A stretch of DNA of 64,000 nucleotides from an uncultured Alphaproteobacteria bacterium (GCA_902826885.1 CADEGL010000009.1:1-64000), one strand, 5' to 3'. Shown: positions 1-8,829, counted from the stretch's first letter. Notes: generated by a model not told the origin, from the sequence alone. Numbers and translations are program-made.

Positions 1-314
1 CCGCCCAGGATGTTGCGGATCGAGCCGTTGGGCGAAACCCACATCTTCTTCAGGTTGAATTCCTTCACCCGCGCCTCGTCGGGGGTGATCGTCGCGCACT
101 TCACGCCGACGCCGTATTGCTTGATGGCATTGGCCGAATCGACCGTGATCTTATCTTCGGTCTTGTCGCGACTTTCGACGCTTAGGTCGAAATATTTGAG
201 GTCCACATCCAGGTGGGGATGGATCAGCTTGTCCTTGATCCATTGCCAGATGATCCGCGTCATCTCGTCGCCGTCGAGCTCGACGATGGGGTTTTTGACC
301 TTGATTTTGGCCAT
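1..314 (-). CDS. icd: NADP-dependent isocitrate dehydrogenase, N-terminal part
   Basis: This is the first 104 residues of isocitrate dehydrogenase; the rest lies beyond the window edge. The enzyme oxidatively decarboxylates isocitrate to 2-oxoglutarate in the TCA cycle, reducing NADP. The N-terminus reads [20 protein letters not shown], the hallmark opening of the homodimeric eukaryote-like/alphaproteobacterial IDH type, followed by a [20 protein letters not shown] segment with the conserved substrate-site region. A strong AGGAGG Shine-Dalgarno sequence lies just upstream of the ATG at 314. Family assignment is secure; completeness cannot be judged. Confidence 0.93.
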   Translation of the reverse strand, partial: MAKIKVKNPIVELDGDEMTRIIWQWIKDKLIHPHLDVDLKYFDLSVESRDKTEDKITVDSANAIKQYGVGVKCATITPDEARVKEFNLKKMWVSPNGSIRNILG

Positions 315-489
315 TGCGGGCCTCCTGGGGGCGGAAGTGGACGGGCGCGGGCGCGGCCGGATTGGCAGTTTGAGGGTGGGGAAGATAGCACCGGGAGGCT
401 CTGGCGCAAGCCGTTAGCCCCGCGCTTTTCGCGCACCAGGCTTGACGGCGTGGCGCCGATGACGCCATAGGGCTGCCCGTGGACGCCAC

Positions 490-1491
490 ATGGGCGTCCG
501 GTCAGGGGTCTGGTTGCGTATTCTCGTCTTCATCGGCTTCGCGCTCGGCATCGCGGCCTTCATCGCACTGCTGCTCTATCACGGCGCGGGCGACATCTTC
601 GACGCGGTCGGCGCCGCGGGTTGGGGCTTGTTGGCGGTTTCCGCGTTCCATCTCATTCCGCTCGCCATCGATGCCCATGCGTGGCGCATCCTGATTCCCC
701 CCGCGCATCGGCGCCCCGGCCTTCTGTTCTCCTGCCGCCTGCGCTGGATTCTCGAATCCGTGAATGGTCTTCTGCCGGCCGCCCAGGTGGGAGGGGAGTT
801 CGTCCGTGCCCGGCTGGCCTCGTTCCGGAGCATCCCGCTGCCGGTGGCTGGCGGAGCCGCGACCGTCGACGTGACCTTGGCGGCGGTGACGCAGGCGCTG
901 TTCGCCCTGGTCGGCATCGGCGGCTTGGCCGCGCATGTGGCGGATGCCGACGATGGTCTGCTGCTGGCCTTGTCTTGCGGGTTGGCTGCGTTCGCGGCGT
1001 TGATCTGGTTGTTCTTCTGGTTTCAGAAGGCGGGGCCGGGCCGGATCGTAGCCGGTCTGGTGCGCAGGATTTCACGACGCCCGGCATCGGGCCCGTCCGG
1101 TGGCGAACTGGACCAGGCCATCAACCAGATCTACGCCCAGAGAAAGATTCTCGCGATCGCGTTCGCATGGCGATTGCTCGGCTGGGTGGTGGGCGCGGGC
1201 GAGATCTGGATCGCGCTGTGGGCATTAGGCTCGCCCGTCACGGTATGGGACGCGATTATCTTGGAAAGCTTGCTTCAGCTCGTGCGTGGCGTGGCCTTCA
1301 TCGTGCCTGCCGCGCTCGGCGTTCAGGAAGGCGCGCTGCTGGGCCTCGGCATCGCCTTCGGCCTTGCGCCAGAGACGGGCCTCGCGCTTTCGCTTGTGCG
1401 CCGCGTGCGGGACCTCAGTCTCGGGATTCCGGGCCTCATCGCCTGGCAGCTGTCGGAGGGATTTGCCGCAGGGTGGCGCAGGCGGCGATAG
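490..1491 (+). CDS. HpnL/LPG-synthase-TM-like integral membrane protein
   Basis: A 333-residue polytopic membrane protein with about seven to eight hydrophobic segments and few polar loops. It contains the family-typical LESVNGLLPAAQVGGEFVRA block (about residues 88-107) and a C-terminal GVQEGALLGLGIAFGLAP block, both typical of the lysylphosphatidylglycerol-synthase TM-region/UPF0104 superfamily. Within it, the HpnL subgroup is linked to hopanoid transport. No aminoacyl-transferase (DUF2156) domain follows, so it is a transporter or flippase-like protein rather than a lipid-lysylating enzyme. It stands alone, converging with the LOG gene with a 1-bp gap. No clear ribosome-binding site precedes the ATG. 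The hopanoid link is inference, since no hpn genes are nearby. Confidence 0.72.
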   Translation: MGVRSGVWLRILVFIGFALGIAAFIALLLYHGAGDIFDAVGAAGWGLLAVSAFHLIPLAIDAHAWRILIPPAHRRPGLLFSCRLRWILESVNGLLPAAQVGGEFVRARLASFRSIPLPVAGGAATVDVTLAAVTQALFALVGIGGLAAHVADADDGLLLALSCGLAAFAALIWLFFWFQKAGPGRIVAGLVRRISRRPASGPSGGELDQAINQIYAQRKILAIAFAWRLLGWVVGAGEIWIALWALGSPVTVWDAIILESLLQLVRGVAFIVPAALGVQEGALLGLGIAFGLAPETGLALSLVRRVRDLSLGIPGLIAWQLSEGFAAGWRRRR

Positions 1492-1492
1492 G

Positions 1493-2077
1493 CTAGAGCT
1501 TGCGCGTCGCGGCGGGCAGGACTGGCGCGCGCACGCGCGCCAATGCGGGCAACAATGCATCCACGTTGTCGACGACCTCCAGCAGCCGTTCCATGGTGCC
1601 CTTCGCATAGCCATCGGCCTCGATGGCATCGATCAGCGCCAGCAGCGGCGACCAGTAGCCGCCCTGGTCGACAATCACGATCGGCTTGTCATGGAGACGA
1701 AGCTGGCGCCAGGTCAGCATCTCGAACATCTCGTCGAGCGTGCCCAATCCGCCGGGCAGGATGGCGAAAGCGTCGGACAATTCGAACATTTTCTGCTTGC
1801 GCTCGTGCATGGACGAGACGATGTGCAGTTCGCTGACGCTGCCGTGCCCCACTTCGGCTTCGACCAAATGGCGTGGGATGACGCCGATCACGCGGCCTCC
1901 GGCCGCCAATGCGGCGTCGGCCATGAGACCCATCAGGCCTACCCTGCCACCGCCATACACGAGAGCGATTCCAGCCTCGGCCAGCGCATGCCCCAGCCGG
2001 GCCGCGGCATCCTTGTGGGGCGTGGGGACGGCGTTCGAGGAGCCGCAATAGACGCAAAGAGAGGAGATATGGGCCAT
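1493..2077 (-). CDS. LOG-family protein (nucleotide 5'-monophosphate phosphoribohydrolase)
   Basis: A 194-residue member of the LOG/TIGR00730 family, which hydrolyses the N-glycosidic bond of (cytokinin) nucleoside 5'-monophosphates to release the base and ribose 5-phosphate. The Rossmann-like phosphate-binding motif GGGRVGLMG is at residues 42-50 and the defining PGGLGTLDE motif at 108-116, with the catalytic Glu present. Length is typical for the family. It is a monocistronic cytosolic enzyme. Bacterial members are commonly named 'Rossman fold protein' or 'lysine decarboxylase', the latter a mis-annotation. The physiological substrate in this organism cannot be inferred from context. Confidence 0.9.
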   Translation of the reverse strand: MAHISSLCVYCGSSNAVPTPHKDAAARLGHALAEAGIALVYGGGRVGLMGLMADAALAAGGRVIGVIPRHLVEAEVGHGSVSELHIVSSMHERKQKMFELSDAFAILPGGLGTLDEMFEMLTWRQLRLHDKPIVIVDQGGYWSPLLALIDAIEADGYAKGTMERLLEVVDNVDALLPALARVRAPVLPAATRKL

Positions 2078-2190
2078 GGCTAAGAAATCTCGCCTGGAAG
2101 CCTAGTGTTTCCGGGGGAGAAGCGGGATAGCTTTTTATGCCGCATATGGACAATAGGCCGTAACTGACAACAGAATGTTTCCTAATCGCA

Positions 2191-2217
2191 TATAATAGCG
2201 TGGCGTGAAACCACGCT
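2191..2217 (+). promoter_or_regulatory. candidate cytochrome c' promoter: perfect -10 followed by an inverted repeat
   Basis: A perfect TATAAT (2191-2196) lies about 80 bp before the cytochrome c' start, immediately followed by AGCGTGG (2197-2203), a 7-nt spacer and its exact reverse complement CCACGCT (2211-2217). No good -35 hexamer sits 16-18 bp upstream; the nearest TTGACA-like string, CTGACA at 2164-2169, is 21 bp away. The palindrome could be an operator or a 5'-UTR hairpin. Assignment is by inspection only. Confidence 0.4.
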
Positions 2218-2277
2218 AACGTCATGGAAGCCGTCTAGCTAGGCGGAAGAGAAGAACAGTCTTTTGGGAGGAACGTG

Positions 2278-2736
2278 ATGAAGGTCTCTTATGTGACGGC
2301 GGCGCTGGCCGCGATCGCCGTGGGCGGCGTGGTTTGGGTCGCCCAGGCCGCGCCGGCCGATGACGTCAAGGCGCGCCAAGCGGTGATGAAAGAGTTGGGC
2401 TCCAACGTCGGCGCCATCACGAAGATGCTGAAGGGCGAAGCTCCCTACGATGCGGCCGTTGCGCAGAAGAGCGCCGATGCGATCGCCGCCGCTGCGAAGA
2501 AGGCACCGGACGCGTTCAAGCCGAACACCGGCGATGCTGGCCCGACGGAAGCCAAGGCGACCATCTGGAGCAACTGGCAGGGTTTCGCGGAAAAAGCCGC
2601 GGCGCTCGATACCGAGGCCTCGAAGCTGGCTGACGTCGCCAAGAAGGGCGATCAGGCCGCGCTGGCCGAGCAGATGAAGGCACTGGGTGGGACATGCGGT
2701 GCTTGCCATCGCGAATTCCGCGAAAAGAAAAGCTGA
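2278..2736 (+). CDS. cytochrome c' (periplasmic, class II c-type cytochrome)
   Basis: A 152-residue exported cytochrome with a Sec signal peptide ending near VAQA|APADD. The single haem motif CGACH lies near the C-terminus (C140, C143, H144), the arrangement specific to class II cytochromes c', four-helix bundles with five-coordinate haem that bind NO and protect against nitrosative stress. I start at the ATG at 2278 because GGGAGG (2266-2271) is six bases upstream; a GTG at 2275 would be too close. It is followed by a strong terminator and then a separate diheme cytochrome gene. A role in NO handling would fit the nitrate-respiration block far downstream, but that link is inference. Confidence 0.9.
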   Translation: MKVSYVTAALAAIAVGGVVWVAQAAPADDVKARQAVMKELGSNVGAITKMLKGEAPYDAAVAQKSADAIAAAAKKAPDAFKPNTGDAGPTEAKATIWSNWQGFAEKAAALDTEASKLADVAKKGDQAALAEQMKALGGTCGACHREFREKKS

Positions 2737-2755
2737 GCGGACGACGTTCCGATGA

Positions 2756-2793
2756 GCGGCGCGCGGGGTTGTCCCGCGCGCCGCTTTTCTTTT
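2756..2793 (+). terminator. rho-independent terminator after cytochrome c'
   Basis: A perfect 12-bp stem, GCGGCGCGCGGG (2756-2767) pairing with CCCGCGCGCCGC (2773-2784), closes a 5-nt loop and is followed by TTTTCTTTT (2785-2793). It ends the cytochrome c' transcript 20 bp after the stop codon, so the diheme cytochrome at 2805 probably has its own promoter or depends on read-through. Confidence 0.92.
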
Positions 2794-2804
2794 AGGGTCG
2801 AGAC

Positions 2805-3674
2805 ATGACGCGGTTCGCCTTTCTTCTCATCTTCGTGGCCCTGGGGCTGGCCGCGGCCCCGGTCCGCGCGGACGACCAGGTCGCGCGCGGTGAATATCTC
2901 TTCCGCGCGGGCGGTTGCCTGGGATGTCACACCGCGCCCGGCGGCGCGGCGCTGGCTGGTGGCCGCGCGCTGGTGACGCCCATGGGCACGTTCTATGGCC
3001 CCAACATCACGTCCGATCCCGAACACGGTATCGGACGCTGGACGGACGAGGAGTTCGTACGCGCGCTCCATCGCGGCGTGGGGCGGGGCGGCGAACAGCT
3101 CTATCCGGTTTTCCCTTATCCGTCCTTCACCAAAATCACCGATGCCGATGCGAAGGCCATCAAGGCTTACATCTTCACGTTGCCGCCGTCGTCCCAACCC
3201 AGCAAGCCGCATGACGTGCCGTTCCCGTTCAACATCCGGCTGCTGCTCATCGGCTGGAAGTGGCTCAATTTCTCGCCCGGTGTGTTCAAGCCGGACGAGG
3301 CGAAGACGCCGGAATGGAACCGCGGCGCCTATCTGGTCGAGGCCTTGGCGCATTGCGGCGAGTGTCATACGCCACGCAATCTGATGGGCGGGATCGAACG
3401 CAGCCGGGCTTTGTCCGGCACGGCGAAGGGGCCGGACATGAAACCCGCGCCAAACATCACGCCGGATCCGGAAACCGGAATCGGTAAGTGGAATCAAAAC
3501 GACCTGGCCTATTTTCTCGAGTCGGGTATCGACCCGGACGGAGACGTGACCGGATCGGTGATGGACGAGGTGATCCAGAACACCACTTCGAAACTCACGT
3601 CCGACGACCGGCGCGCCATCGCCGCGTATGTCCTGTCGCTACCGCCCGTGGTGCACAAAGTCGGCCGGAAATAG
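2805..3674 (+). CDS. periplasmic diheme cytochrome c
   Basis: A 289-residue protein with an N-terminal signal peptide (hydrophobic residues 4-19, cleavage near VRA|DD) and two cytochrome c domains. The haem motifs are CLGCH (C38, C41, H42) and CGECH (C184, C187, H188), with distal-ligand regions containing GRWTDEEF and GIGKWNQNDL. It resembles the cytochrome subunits of membrane-bound alcohol or gluconate dehydrogenases and related electron-transfer cytochromes. No dehydrogenase gene is adjacent, so the redox partner is unknown. The terminator at 2756-2793 separates it from cytochrome c'. An Ig-like membrane-anchored protein follows 72 bp downstream. Confidence 0.88.
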   Translation: MTRFAFLLIFVALGLAAAPVRADDQVARGEYLFRAGGCLGCHTAPGGAALAGGRALVTPMGTFYGPNITSDPEHGIGRWTDEEFVRALHRGVGRGGEQLYPVFPYPSFTKITDADAKAIKAYIFTLPPSSQPSKPHDVPFPFNIRLLLIGWKWLNFSPGVFKPDEAKTPEWNRGAYLVEALAHCGECHTPRNLMGGIERSRALSGTAKGPDMKPAPNITPDPETGIGKWNQNDLAYFLESGIDPDGDVTGSVMDEVIQNTTSKLTSDDRRAIAAYVLSLPPVVHKVGRK

Positions 3675-3746
3675 GCGTTGCCAGCCGTTGCGGCATGGGG
3701 AGTGGCGTATTACGGTGCCGCCGATAACGGGGGCGGATCTGGTATC

Positions 3747-4163
3747 GTGAAAAAGCTCATCTTGGTGGGGATAGCGGGAGTCGCGGCGCTCGCGGCGGCC
3801 GTGGCTCTCAACCGATGGTACGACGAGGACCCGAACGAGATGCCCGCTCCGGGCACCGTTGCACCTTCGACCCACGCGCTGCCCACGCAGGAGCAGCCCG
3901 TGATCAGCGTGGCGCGAGTCAATCAGAATGGCGACGTGATGATTTCCGGCAAGGCCCCGCCGGGCGTCGAAGTGACTATCCTCGACGGGACCCAGGCGCT
4001 GGGTCAGGTTAAGGCCGACGATCGCGGCAACTGGATTTTCATCCCGAACGACGCCGTTCTCCCGGGCACGCACGAGATCGCCGCGGAAGCGAAGCTGCCC
4101 GATGGCCGCGTGGTCCATTCGGCCGGCGCGGTGTTGCTGTTGGTTCCCACGAAGTCCGAATAA
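3747..4163 (+). CDS. membrane-anchored Ig-like domain protein
   Basis: A protein of 138 residues from the GTG at 3747 (MKKLILVGIAGVAALAAAVAL), with one N-terminal membrane anchor or uncleaved signal followed by a Pro-rich stretch and a single beta-sandwich module, roughly residues 50-125. That module contains GDVMISGKAPPGVEVTILDG and DDRGNWIFIP, typical of bacterial Ig-like domains. Similar modules in alphaproteobacteria usually sit upstream of a C-terminal LysM domain, which is missing here, so this is either a short paralogue or a stand-alone periplasmic adhesion/scaffold module. A TTG start at 3678 is possible, but it would bury the hydrophobic anchor behind 23 non-signal-like residues. 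Confidence 0.6.
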   Translation: MKKLILVGIAGVAALAAAVALNRWYDEDPNEMPAPGTVAPSTHALPTQEQPVISVARVNQNGDVMISGKAPPGVEVTILDGTQALGQVKADDRGNWIFIPNDAVLPGTHEIAAEAKLPDGRVVHSAGAVLLLVPTKSE

Positions 4164-4169
4164 CCGCTC

Positions 4170-5420
4170 TCACCACGGCAACCAGCCGCCGCCCACGAGC
4201 CAGGCGACCGCGCCCGCCATGGACAACAGCGTCATCGGGATGCCGCAGCGGGCGTGATCGCGAAACGGCAGCCGCGCGCCCACGCTGGCGGCACGTTCCG
4301 CCACGATGATGTTGGCCAGGCTGCCGACCAGAAGCAGATTTCCCGCCAAGGTCGAGAGAAGCGCCAGCGCGTAGTAGGCGCCTTCCGTGCCCTGCCAAAG
4401 CGACAAAAGCATGATCACGGCGGGAACGTTGCCGATGGTGTTTGAGGCGGCCAAGGCCAACGGCGCCATTACCGCGAGACGATCGGGCAGTAATCCGTGC
4501 GCCCCGAGCCATGTCAGCCCTTGGGCAGGCAGGCCGGTGTCGCGAAAGGCGGCGTTGACCGCGAAGAGGCACGCAAACAGCAGGATCAGGGGCCAATCCA
4601 CCTGTCCGAGCACCGCGCGGGTACGGAACCGGCGGCTGATGAGCAGCAGGGCCGCGACGACGAGGGCGCTCAACGCATGCGGAAGTTGCGTGCCCAGCAG
4701 CGCGACCACGATCACGGTCGCCGCGGTCGCTTTGAATAGCTGAAGACGATCGAGCGGCGGCAGAGGTTCTTGGACCGCCGGTATCGGCCGCGGTTCCAAT
4801 GTGCGGCGCCAAACGAACCAGGTCACGGCATAAACGACGATCAGGCCGAGCAGCGCGGGCGGTCCGCAAACGGCGAGAAAGTTCCAAAAGTTCAGTCCGC
4901 CGACTTGGCCGATCAGGATGTTCTGCGGGTTGCCGATCAAGGTCGCGGCGGAGCCCGCGTTGGTCGCGCCGGCGAGCGCGATCAGGAATGGCCGCGGGTC
5001 CAGGCCGCGCCGGGCGATCCCCTGGCATAAGAGCGGAGTCACCGCGAAGACGACGACGTCATTGGCCAGCACCGCCGACAGGAGGCCCGGGATGGCGACG
5101 GTGAGGCCTAGCAGGACCGCCGGGCTCCGATTCGCGCTGGCGATCCGCGCCGCGCACCAATCGTAGAATCCGGCCAAACCAAACTGTGCGGACACGATCA
5201 TCAGACCGAACAGGATGGCCAGAGTGGGCAGGTTGACCGCGCCGCGCAGCGATTCGCCCTCGAGGAGACCGAATGCCAGCAGCGCGACCGCCGCAAGCAA
5301 CGCGATGCCCGTCCGGTCGATCTTGAGGCCGGGCAAGCGGCCCAGGGCCATGCCGACATAGGTCAGCACGAACAGGCCGATGGCTACGGCTTCTGCCGAC
5401 GCGGGAAGGAGAGCGAACAT
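4170..5420 (-). CDS. SLC13/ArsB-type anion permease
   Basis: A 416-residue integral membrane protein with about 10-12 transmembrane segments and the two-repeat architecture of the ion-transporter superfamily (CitMHS/ArsB/SLC13). The conserved repeat signatures are LSAVLANDVVVFAVTPLL with GATNAGSAATLIGNPQNILIG in the first half, and PLALAASNTIGNVPAVIMLL in the second. The GNPQN motif fits the ArsB/YbiR-like branch. It exchanges or pumps anions or dicarboxylates across the inner membrane; the substrate is not decidable from sequence, and no arsR or arsC lies nearby. It is monocistronic and divergent from the AEC carrier. Confidence 0.82.
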   Translation of the reverse strand: MFALLPASAEAVAIGLFVLTYVGMALGRLPGLKIDRTGIALLAAVALLAFGLLEGESLRGAVNLPTLAILFGLMIVSAQFGLAGFYDWCAARIASANRSPAVLLGLTVAIPGLLSAVLANDVVVFAVTPLLCQGIARRGLDPRPFLIALAGATNAGSAATLIGNPQNILIGQVGGLNFWNFLAVCGPPALLGLIVVYAVTWFVWRRTLEPRPIPAVQEPLPPLDRLQLFKATAATVIVVALLGTQLPHALSALVVAALLLISRRFRTRAVLGQVDWPLILLFACLFAVNAAFRDTGLPAQGLTWLGAHGLLPDRLAVMAPLALAASNTIGNVPAVIMLLSLWQGTEGAYYALALLSTLAGNLLLVGSLANIIVAERAASVGARLPFRDHARCGIPMTLLSMAGAVAWLVGGGWLPW

Positions 5421-5480
5421 GCCCGGCTCTTATAACGTGGGGCGTGGCGAGGGAAAACGAAGGGCGCCGCGCTTGGCGCC

Positions 5481-6437
5481 ATGTTATACGTCGCCGCCGT
5501 GGAACCCATCGTCAACGTGGCGCTGCCGGTCTTCGCCGTCATCCTGTGCGGCTATCTCGCGGGCCGGTTGGGTATTCTCGGCCAAGCCAGTTCCGAAGCG
5601 CTGAACCGCTACGTCTATTATTTCGCGCTGCCGCCGCTGCTGTTCCTGGCCATGGCGCGGGTGCCGCTGGAAAAGATCCTGAATGGCCCGTTCATCGCGG
5701 CCTATTGCGGCGGCATGGCGTTGGCCGGCCTGCTCGCGTGTTTGGGCGCTTATGTCCTGTTCCGCCGCAAGGGACTTCCGTTGACCTTCCACGGCTTTGC
5801 CGCCACGTATTCGAACACGGGCTACATGGGCATTCCGTTGTTCATCGCGGCCTTCGGCGAGGCCGGCGTATTGCCCGCCATCATCGCGACCGTGATCAAC
5901 AGCTCCCTCGTGGTCGCTTGCGCCGTGGCCGCGGCGGAGTTGGCGCAAAGCGCGGGGCGGCGTATCGGCCATGTCGCGGCGGACGTCGCTCTGGCGCTCG
6001 TGACCAATCCCCTGGTCATAGCGCCCATCGCCGGAATCGCGGTTTCCACCCTCGGCTTGGCTCTTCCCCGCCCTGTGGTGACGTTGGGCGAACTTCTGGG
6101 CGCATCGGCTTCGCCCGGCGCGCTGTTCGCCATCGGCCTGTTCCTGGTCGGCCGTCCGGTCGCCAAGGGCACGGGGGAGTTAGCTTGGCTGACCTTATTC
6201 AAGCTGCTGGTTCATCCCGCCGCGACCTGGCTGTTGATCGCCATGTTCTTTCCCATGTCGCCCTTCTGGGCGGCTAGCGCCGTGCTGCTGGCGGCGCTGC
6301 CGGCAGGTACCTTGGTGTTCGTGATAGCGCAACGTTATGGCGTCTATGCCGAGCGCATTTCGGCCGCCATCCTGGCCTCGACGGTGCTTTCCGTGATAAC
6401 GGTTTCGGTGCTGATTGCCCGCATGCCGGCACCTTAG
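5481..6437 (+). CDS. AEC-family transporter (auxin efflux carrier type permease)
   Basis: A 318-residue protein of ten predicted hydrophobic helices in two inverted halves, typical of the AEC/PIN-like permeases (PF03547), which export or import small carboxylates such as malonate or malate in bacteria. The early NRYVYYFALPPLLFLAMARV and the YSNTGYMGIPLF crossover loop are characteristic. A GTG at 5499 is an alternative start. It is followed after 3 bp by the histidine kinase gene, so the two are probably co-transcribed, raising the possibility that the kinase senses or controls the transported compound (inference). Confidence 0.85.
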   Translation: MLYVAAVEPIVNVALPVFAVILCGYLAGRLGILGQASSEALNRYVYYFALPPLLFLAMARVPLEKILNGPFIAAYCGGMALAGLLACLGAYVLFRRKGLPLTFHGFAATYSNTGYMGIPLFIAAFGEAGVLPAIIATVINSSLVVACAVAAAELAQSAGRRIGHVAADVALALVTNPLVIAPIAGIAVSTLGLALPRPVVTLGELLGASASPGALFAIGLFLVGRPVAKGTGELAWLTLFKLLVHPAATWLLIAMFFPMSPFWAASAVLLAALPAGTLVFVIAQRYGVYAERISAAILASTVLSVITVSVLIARMPAP

Positions 6438-6440
6438 AAA

Positions 6441-8138
6441 ATGACCCGATCGACGTTCAGCATTCCCGCTAAACTGCTGCTGGGCCGTCCCATCCGGCCT
6501 CGCTGGTTCGAGCCTATGCTCGTGCGGCATCCTTTTCTTGCCTGGACGTCGACCAATCTGGTCGTCGTCGCGTTGTACTTCTCTCTTGGCATTGCGGTCA
6601 GCGAGTTTTTCTCGCGGTATGGGCTGTTTCCCGCGCCCATCTGGCTGCCCGCCAGCATCGCTCTCGCCGCGGCCATGCTGGGTGGGGCGCGCGTCATGCC
6701 GGGCATTTTCATCGGGTCGTTCCTAACGAACCTGGTTCTGTTCGAGCCCACGATCCATGTCGTCGCCTTGATCTCGTTGACCAATGCGGTCGGGCCGGTC
6801 GTGGGCGCCGTTTTGGTGGCCAGGGCGGCACCCGATGGCGAGCCGTTCCGGCGCCTGTCCGGCCTCTTCGCGTTTCTGGCCGGCGGCGTTCTGCTCCATG
6901 GCGCTATCGTGGCGACGGGCGGAAGCTTCGCCATCTGGCTGGGCGACCCGGCGATTCCGCGCGAGGCGCTGGAATCGATCTGGATGCGGTGGTGGTTGTC
7001 GGATTCGGGGGGCGCGCTCTATTTCGCGCCCGCCTTGCTGCTGTGGCTGTCGTCTCGACAGGCCGCGCCCAGCGGCAGGGCATCGTTCATGGAGGGGGCC
7101 ATCGTTTCCGGGGCGACGCTGATCGTCACGTTGCTGCTGTTCTCTTCGGCGGCACGGCGTCTCTATCTCGAGTCCGAGGTGCCGTATCTGCTCGCTTTGC
7201 CGCTGGCGTGGTTGACGCTCCGCATGTCGCTGCGCGCGGCATACACGCTCTTCACGTTGGTGACGATCGTCGCCACCGCGGGCACGGTCAGCGGCGTTGG
7301 GCCGTTTGTGACGGCGGGCCTCGAGCGACCGTTGACCGCGCTGGGCGCGATGTTGGTCTTGTTCAGCGTCAATATCCTATTGATCGCGGCTCTGGTCAGC
7401 GAACAGCGCGGCGCACAGGCCGAGAGCAAGGCCAAGTCGAACTTCCTGACCAACATGAGTCATGAGCTGCGCACGCCACTGAACGCACTGCTGGGCTTTT
7501 CCGATGTGATCCGGCATCAGCTGCTTGGCGCCATCGGCCATCCGAAGTATCGCGAGTATGCCGAACATATTCACCAAAGCGGTCAGCATCTCCGCTCGTT
7601 GATCGATGATCTTCTCGATCTGGCGCGGATCGAATCCGGACGCCTCAACCTCAAGCCGGTCAACCTTAGCCTTACGGTCGCGATTCAAGAGACTGTCGAG
7701 GTCATGGCTGGCTTGGCCGAGCAGCGAGGAATTTCCTTGGCTGTCGCGGACGAGGGGATGGACGATACGTCGGTCTATGCCGATCCGCGTGCGTTGCGTC
7801 AGATCCTGCTCAACCTCATGTCCAACGCGGTTAAATTCACGCCGCGCGGCGGCACGGTGACTTTGACGGCCTCGCTCGAACGGGATCAAGCGCTTGTATC
7901 CGTGGCCGATACCGGGGTGGGCATGAGCGATGCGGAAGTGGCGACCGCGTTGGAACCGTTCGGCCGATCGGACAATCCCTATATCCAACGTCAGGAAGGC
8001 ACGGGTCTGGGTTTGCCGATCGTCAAGGCGCTGGTCGAGCATCTGGGCGGCACGCTATCCATCCAAAGCGAGCGCGACGTCGGAACCGTGGTGACGGTCG
8101 GCCTGCCGCTGGCGCAAGAGCTGCGCGCGAGCGCGTGA
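6441..8138 (+). CDS. MASE1-domain membrane sensor histidine kinase
   Basis: A 565-residue kinase. Residues ~25-310 form an eight-helix MASE1 sensory membrane domain. A HisKA dimerisation domain follows, with the phospho-acceptor His at residue 341 in NMSHELRTPLNALLGFS, then a HATPase domain with the N-box LLNLMSNAVKFTP (~455-467), the G1 box DTGVGMS and the G2 box GTGLGLPIVKALVEHLGG. No receiver domain or neighbouring response regulator is present, so it is an orphan kinase whose partner lies elsewhere. It is translationally close (3 bp) to the AEC carrier. The ligand of MASE1 domains is generally unknown. Confidence 0.9.
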   Translation: MTRSTFSIPAKLLLGRPIRPRWFEPMLVRHPFLAWTSTNLVVVALYFSLGIAVSEFFSRYGLFPAPIWLPASIALAAAMLGGARVMPGIFIGSFLTNLVLFEPTIHVVALISLTNAVGPVVGAVLVARAAPDGEPFRRLSGLFAFLAGGVLLHGAIVATGGSFAIWLGDPAIPREALESIWMRWWLSDSGGALYFAPALLLWLSSRQAAPSGRASFMEGAIVSGATLIVTLLLFSSAARRLYLESEVPYLLALPLAWLTLRMSLRAAYTLFTLVTIVATAGTVSGVGPFVTAGLERPLTALGAMLVLFSVNILLIAALVSEQRGAQAESKAKSNFLTNMSHELRTPLNALLGFSDVIRHQLLGAIGHPKYREYAEHIHQSGQHLRSLIDDLLDLARIESGRLNLKPVNLSLTVAIQETVEVMAGLAEQRGISLAVADEGMDDTSVYADPRALRQILLNLMSNAVKFTPRGGTVTLTASLERDQALVSVADTGVGMSDAEVATALEPFGRSDNPYIQRQEGTGLGLPIVKALVEHLGGTLSIQSERDVGTVVTVGLPLAQELRASA

Positions 8139-8142
8139 CCCC

Positions 8143-8829
8143 CTAAACGGGGTTCTTTCTGAGGATGATCTGGATCTGCGCCATCGCACGGCCGAGCGTC
8201 TGGTCGACCGGACGTCCCAGGCGGTTCTCGATGCGATCGAACAGGGTCAAGGCGCGTTCGTTCCGCACGCCAAGGCGCCATAGGAGTTTGTATCGGGAAG
8301 AGGCTAACCGCAGCAGCAAGCGGCCGATTGTGTTTGGCTGCCGCCTTCTCAGCGTGTGGTCGTAGCCGTCACTCTGCACGCGAGCATCGATGATCGTGCA
8401 ATTCGAAAGCCCTTCCGCCAACCGGCGCAGATCGTGGGAGACCGGCGACCATGATGTGTCCCGGTCGAGGCGGAACGTGGCCTTGTGGTCGCTATTGAAC
8501 AGCGAAGGCCAATTGCCCTGTTCGTAGAGATCCTCGTCGGGCACGACCGTGATCATGTAGCCGCCGGGTTTCACCAGCGCCCACCAGTCGCGGAACGCCT
8601 TGGGCACGTCGCGCATATGCTCCAACGCGTGGGAGCTGTGCACGCAGTCGAATGATTCGGGCGGCAGGTAATCGAGAATGTTGTTGGCGTCGCCCTGCGG
8701 TCTGTCGAAGGGAACGGCTTGCGGCGTTACAGGGGCTTCGCCACAGCCGATATCGAGCACCCGACCGGAAAAGTAGCGCCCGGCGAAGCTCGGTCCCCGC
8801 GCGCGATTGGTCTTGGCGGCTTCATCCAT
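8143..8829 (-). CDS. class I SAM-dependent methyltransferase
   Basis: A 228-residue methyltransferase. SAM-binding motif I is VLDIGCGEA (residues 24-32), followed by an acidic PFDRPQGDANNI segment and a motif II/III region with FDCVHSSHALEHMRDV and LVKPGGYMITVVPDED, a methyltransf_11-type fold. The DCVHSSHxLEH signature is common in small methyltransferases associated with surface glycan or lipid modification. It converges with the histidine kinase (4-bp gap) and has no operon partner. The substrate is unknown. Confidence 0.82.
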   Translation of the reverse strand: MDEAAKTNRARGPSFAGRYFSGRVLDIGCGEAPVTPQAVPFDRPQGDANNILDYLPPESFDCVHSSHALEHMRDVPKAFRDWWALVKPGGYMITVVPDEDLYEQGNWPSLFNSDHKATFRLDRDTSWSPVSHDLRRLAEGLSNCTIIDARVQSDGYDHTLRRRQPNTIGRLLLRLASSRYKLLWRLGVRNERALTLFDRIENRLGRPVDQTLGRAMAQIQIILRKNPV

